This document shows, piece by piece, positions 6,746 through 8,279 of a DNA stretch of 8,279 nucleotides. The stretch lies in the NCBI GenBank assembly GCA_007126835.1, contig SLAO01000025.1, positions 1 through 8,279 of the forward strand, read 5' to 3'. The notes below the pieces were generated by a model. The model had not been told where the DNA came from. It made no database searches and worked only from the letters and a program-made list of their open reading frames with translations. This stretch comes from Nitriliruptorales bacterium (GTDB lineage: Bacteria > Actinomycetota > Nitriliruptoria > Euzebyales > Egibacteraceae). The translations under genes and the position numbers were made by a program. Every line of letters starts with the position of its first letter. Position 1 is the first letter of the stretch.

Positions 6746-6831
6746 AAACGTCCTGTTCTGTGCGCCCGCACTGCCCCAAATGTCCCACCCTGAGGACCGC
6801 CACGCGTAACGGCGCGAGCGACGTCAGCGCC

Positions 6832-6844
6832 GGCTGGACCAGCC
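6832..6844 (-). terminator. Small hairpin just after tpl, weak terminator candidate
   Basis: GGCTG and CAGCC pair around a three-base loop, starting 6 bases after the tpl stop on the minus strand. No T-run follows. The stem is short, and the longer hairpin further downstream is the better terminator candidate. Confidence 0.2.
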
Positions 6845-6850
6845 AGGCCC

Positions 6851-8236
6851 CTACTGCGGCGCCGGCTCGAACCGCGCTTGAAAGAACCGCAGCTCGTCGG
6901 GTTCGTAGGTGAACTGCAGACCCCGGATGCGCTCGGCGTCGCCGGCGACGTCCGCGATGGACTCCGCGGTCACGTCCATGTGCGCCTGGGTGTACACGCG
7001 GCGGGGCAGCGTGAGTCGGACGAGCTCCAACCGGGGCGCGTGGTGCTCGCCGGTGTGCGGATCGCGCCCGGCCGACACGATGCCGCGCTCCATGCCTCGC
7101 ACCCCCGAGTCGACGTAGATCTCCGCGGCCAGCGCCTGCGCGGGGAAGCGCTCCTGTGGCAGGTGACGGCAGATCGCCCGGGCGTCGAGGAACACGCCGT
7201 GGCCCCCGACGGGCTGGACGATCGGGACGTCGGACTTGGTGAGCAGGTCGCCGAGGTACTCCACCTGACCCACGCGGGCCGCGACGTGGTCGTCGGTCTC
7301 GACCATCTCTCGGATGCCGGTGGCCAGTGCCTCCATGTCCCGCCCGGAGATCCCGCCGTAGGTCTGCAACCCCTCGAAGGCGACGAGAAGCGCGCGGGCA
7401 CGCCGCGCCAGCTCGGGATCGCGCAGGGCGAGGAAGCCACCGATGTTGACCAGGTTGTCCTTCTTCGACGAGACCGTGGCGCCCTCCGAGTACGAGCAGA
7501 TCTCGGCGAGGATGTCGGCGACGCTGCGGTCGCCGTAGCCGGCCTCGCGCTGCTGGATGAAGTAGGCGTTCTCCAGGGCGCGAGTGGCGTCGAGCATCAC
7601 GGGGATGCCGTGCCGGCGGCACAGCTGGTGCACCGCCCGGATGTTGTCCATCGAGGCGGGCTGCCCGCCGGCCATGTTCACGTTGGTCTCGAACGACACG
7701 TAGGGCACGCGCTTGGCACCGTGCTCGTCGATCACAGCCTGCAGCTTGGACAGGTCGATGTTGCCCTTGAACGGATGGAGGCTGGCGGGGTCGTGGGCCT
7801 CGTCGATGATGACGTCGACGAACGTCGCCCCGGCGTACTCCTGGTGGAAGCGCGTGGTGGTGAAGTACATGTTGCCCGGGACCACGTCTCCGGGCGAGAT
7901 GAGGATCTGACTGAGGATGTGCTCCGCGCCGCGCCCCTGGTGGGTGGGCACGAGCTCGGAGTAGCCATACACCTCGGCCACGGCCTCTTCGAGGCGGTAG
8001 TAGCTGCTGCTGCCCGCGTAGGCCTCGTCGCCGATCATCATCGCCGCCCACTGGCGGTCCGACATCGCCGAGGTGCCCGAGTCGGTCAGCAGGTCGATGT
8101 AGACCTCGTCGGAGTGCAACAGGAACGTGTTGTAGCCCGCCCGCGCGATGGCGTCCTCGCGCTCGGCGCGGGACAGCATCCGGATCGGCTCGACGACCTT
8201 GACGCGGTACGGCTCGGCCCAGCTGCGACGTGTCAC
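6851..8236 (-). CDS. tpl: Tyrosine phenol-lyase (tryptophanase/beta-eliminating lyase family)
   Basis: A complete 461-residue cytosolic PLP enzyme of the fold-type I beta-eliminating lyase family, of normal length (about 456 in Citrobacter TPL). It is predicted to split L-tyrosine into phenol, pyruvate and ammonia. PLP-site residues are present: THQGRGAE (98-105), Tyr73 in DEAYAG, Asn187 in NVNMAGGQP, Asp216 and Arg219 in DATR, Lys259 (Schiff base) in SSKKDN, and Arg407 in VRLTLPRR (alpha-carboxylate). Residues that separate TPL from tryptophanase all read as TPL: Thr126 in YFTTTRFH (TPL Thr124; tryptophanase Asp137), Met382 and Arg384 in GMERG (TPL Met379, Arg381; tryptophanase Ile at the Arg), and Phe451 in LRFF (TPL Phe448; tryptophanase His463). 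Comparison sequences are from memory. The start is GTG with GAGG five bases upstream, and the N-terminus aligns with TPL. It is monocistronic here and convergent with the tRNA/gyrase block. Automatic pipelines may label it tryptophanase. Confidence 0.9.
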   Translation of the reverse strand: MTRRSWAEPYRVKVVEPIRMLSRAEREDAIARAGYNTFLLHSDEVYIDLLTDSGTSAMSDRQWAAMMIGDEAYAGSSSYYRLEEAVAEVYGYSELVPTHQGRGAEHILSQILISPGDVVPGNMYFTTTRFHQEYAGATFVDVIIDEAHDPASLHPFKGNIDLSKLQAVIDEHGAKRVPYVSFETNVNMAGGQPASMDNIRAVHQLCRRHGIPVMLDATRALENAYFIQQREAGYGDRSVADILAEICSYSEGATVSSKKDNLVNIGGFLALRDPELARRARALLVAFEGLQTYGGISGRDMEALATGIREMVETDDHVAARVGQVEYLGDLLTKSDVPIVQPVGGHGVFLDARAICRHLPQERFPAQALAAEIYVDSGVRGMERGIVSAGRDPHTGEHHAPRLELVRLTLPRRVYTQAHMDVTAESIADVAGDAERIRGLQFTYEPDELRFFQARFEPAPQ

Positions 8237-8241
8237 GGATG

Positions 8242-8245
8242 CCTC
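8242..8245 (-). promoter_or_regulatory. Ribosome binding site of tpl
   Basis: GAGG on the minus strand, five bases before the GTG at 8236-8234. The frame stays open upstream to the window edge with no in-frame ATG or GTG. This site plus the family alignment (AEPYRVKVVEP at residues 7-17) supports the GTG start. Confidence 0.65.
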
Positions 8246-8279
8246 GATTGCGGTCAGGTGGGGCGGGTCCCTCGCCTGG

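Noticed and set aside
6181..6771. 196-codon minus-strand frame across the tRNA-Ala region, and a 90-codon plus frame at 6521-6793
   Set aside because: They cover the tRNA gene and the hairpin, have no ribosome binding site, and translate to Arg/Pro/His-rich sequence. They are open only because stops are rare in GC-rich DNA.
6495..8051. 518-codon minus-strand frame
   Set aside because: It is an alternate frame of tpl that runs on through the hairpin spacer into tRNA-Ala. The translation is Arg/Pro/Gly-rich with no family features.

Overview
The window (8279 bases, strongly GC-rich) looks like chromosomal DNA from a high-GC actinobacterium. The evidence is the codon use, a GyrB that ends in the actinobacterial signature NAKDVRFLDV, a DUF3566 membrane protein after gyrA, and the order gyrB-gyrA-DUF3566-tRNA-Ile-tRNA-Ala, which I recall from Mycobacterium tuberculosis (gyrB, gyrA, Rv0007, ileT, alaT). 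A lipoprotein gene between gyrB and gyrA departs from the usual arrangement. It may point to a deep-branching class such as Nitriliruptoria or Euzebyales, but that placement is inference.

Left part (1-5991, all plus strand) is a tightly packed operon. It holds gyrB (5' end cut by the window), a GerMN/AMIN-like lipoprotein overlapping the gyrB stop by one base, gyrA 9 bases later, and a two-TM DUF3566 protein 13 bases after gyrA. GyrB and GyrA make the A2B2 DNA gyrase that introduces negative supercoils. The other two are envelope proteins. None of the three internal starts has a good Shine-Dalgarno sequence.

Middle part (5992-6850) is an RNA and regulatory zone. It contains tRNA-Ile(GAT) without encoded CCA, a 38-residue DLW-39-like membrane peptide with a perfect GGAGG, a 24-base palindrome made of GGCGCC units, and a tandem 14-base repeat behind a TAGGGT box. 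tRNA-Ala(TGC) with G3:U70 and encoded CCA follows. The 286-base spacer 6565-6850 holds no credible gene. It does hold several inverted repeats, including one nearly perfect hairpin with 26-base arms and a 4-base loop.

Right part (6851-8236, minus strand) is a complete PLP-dependent beta-eliminating lyase, convergent with the gyrase/tRNA block. Its diagnostic residues fit tyrosine phenol-lyase rather than tryptophanase. I see no clear new defence, mobile or biosynthetic system. The most unusual items are the long hairpin, the lipoprotein inside the gyrase operon, and the tyrosine phenol-lyase.
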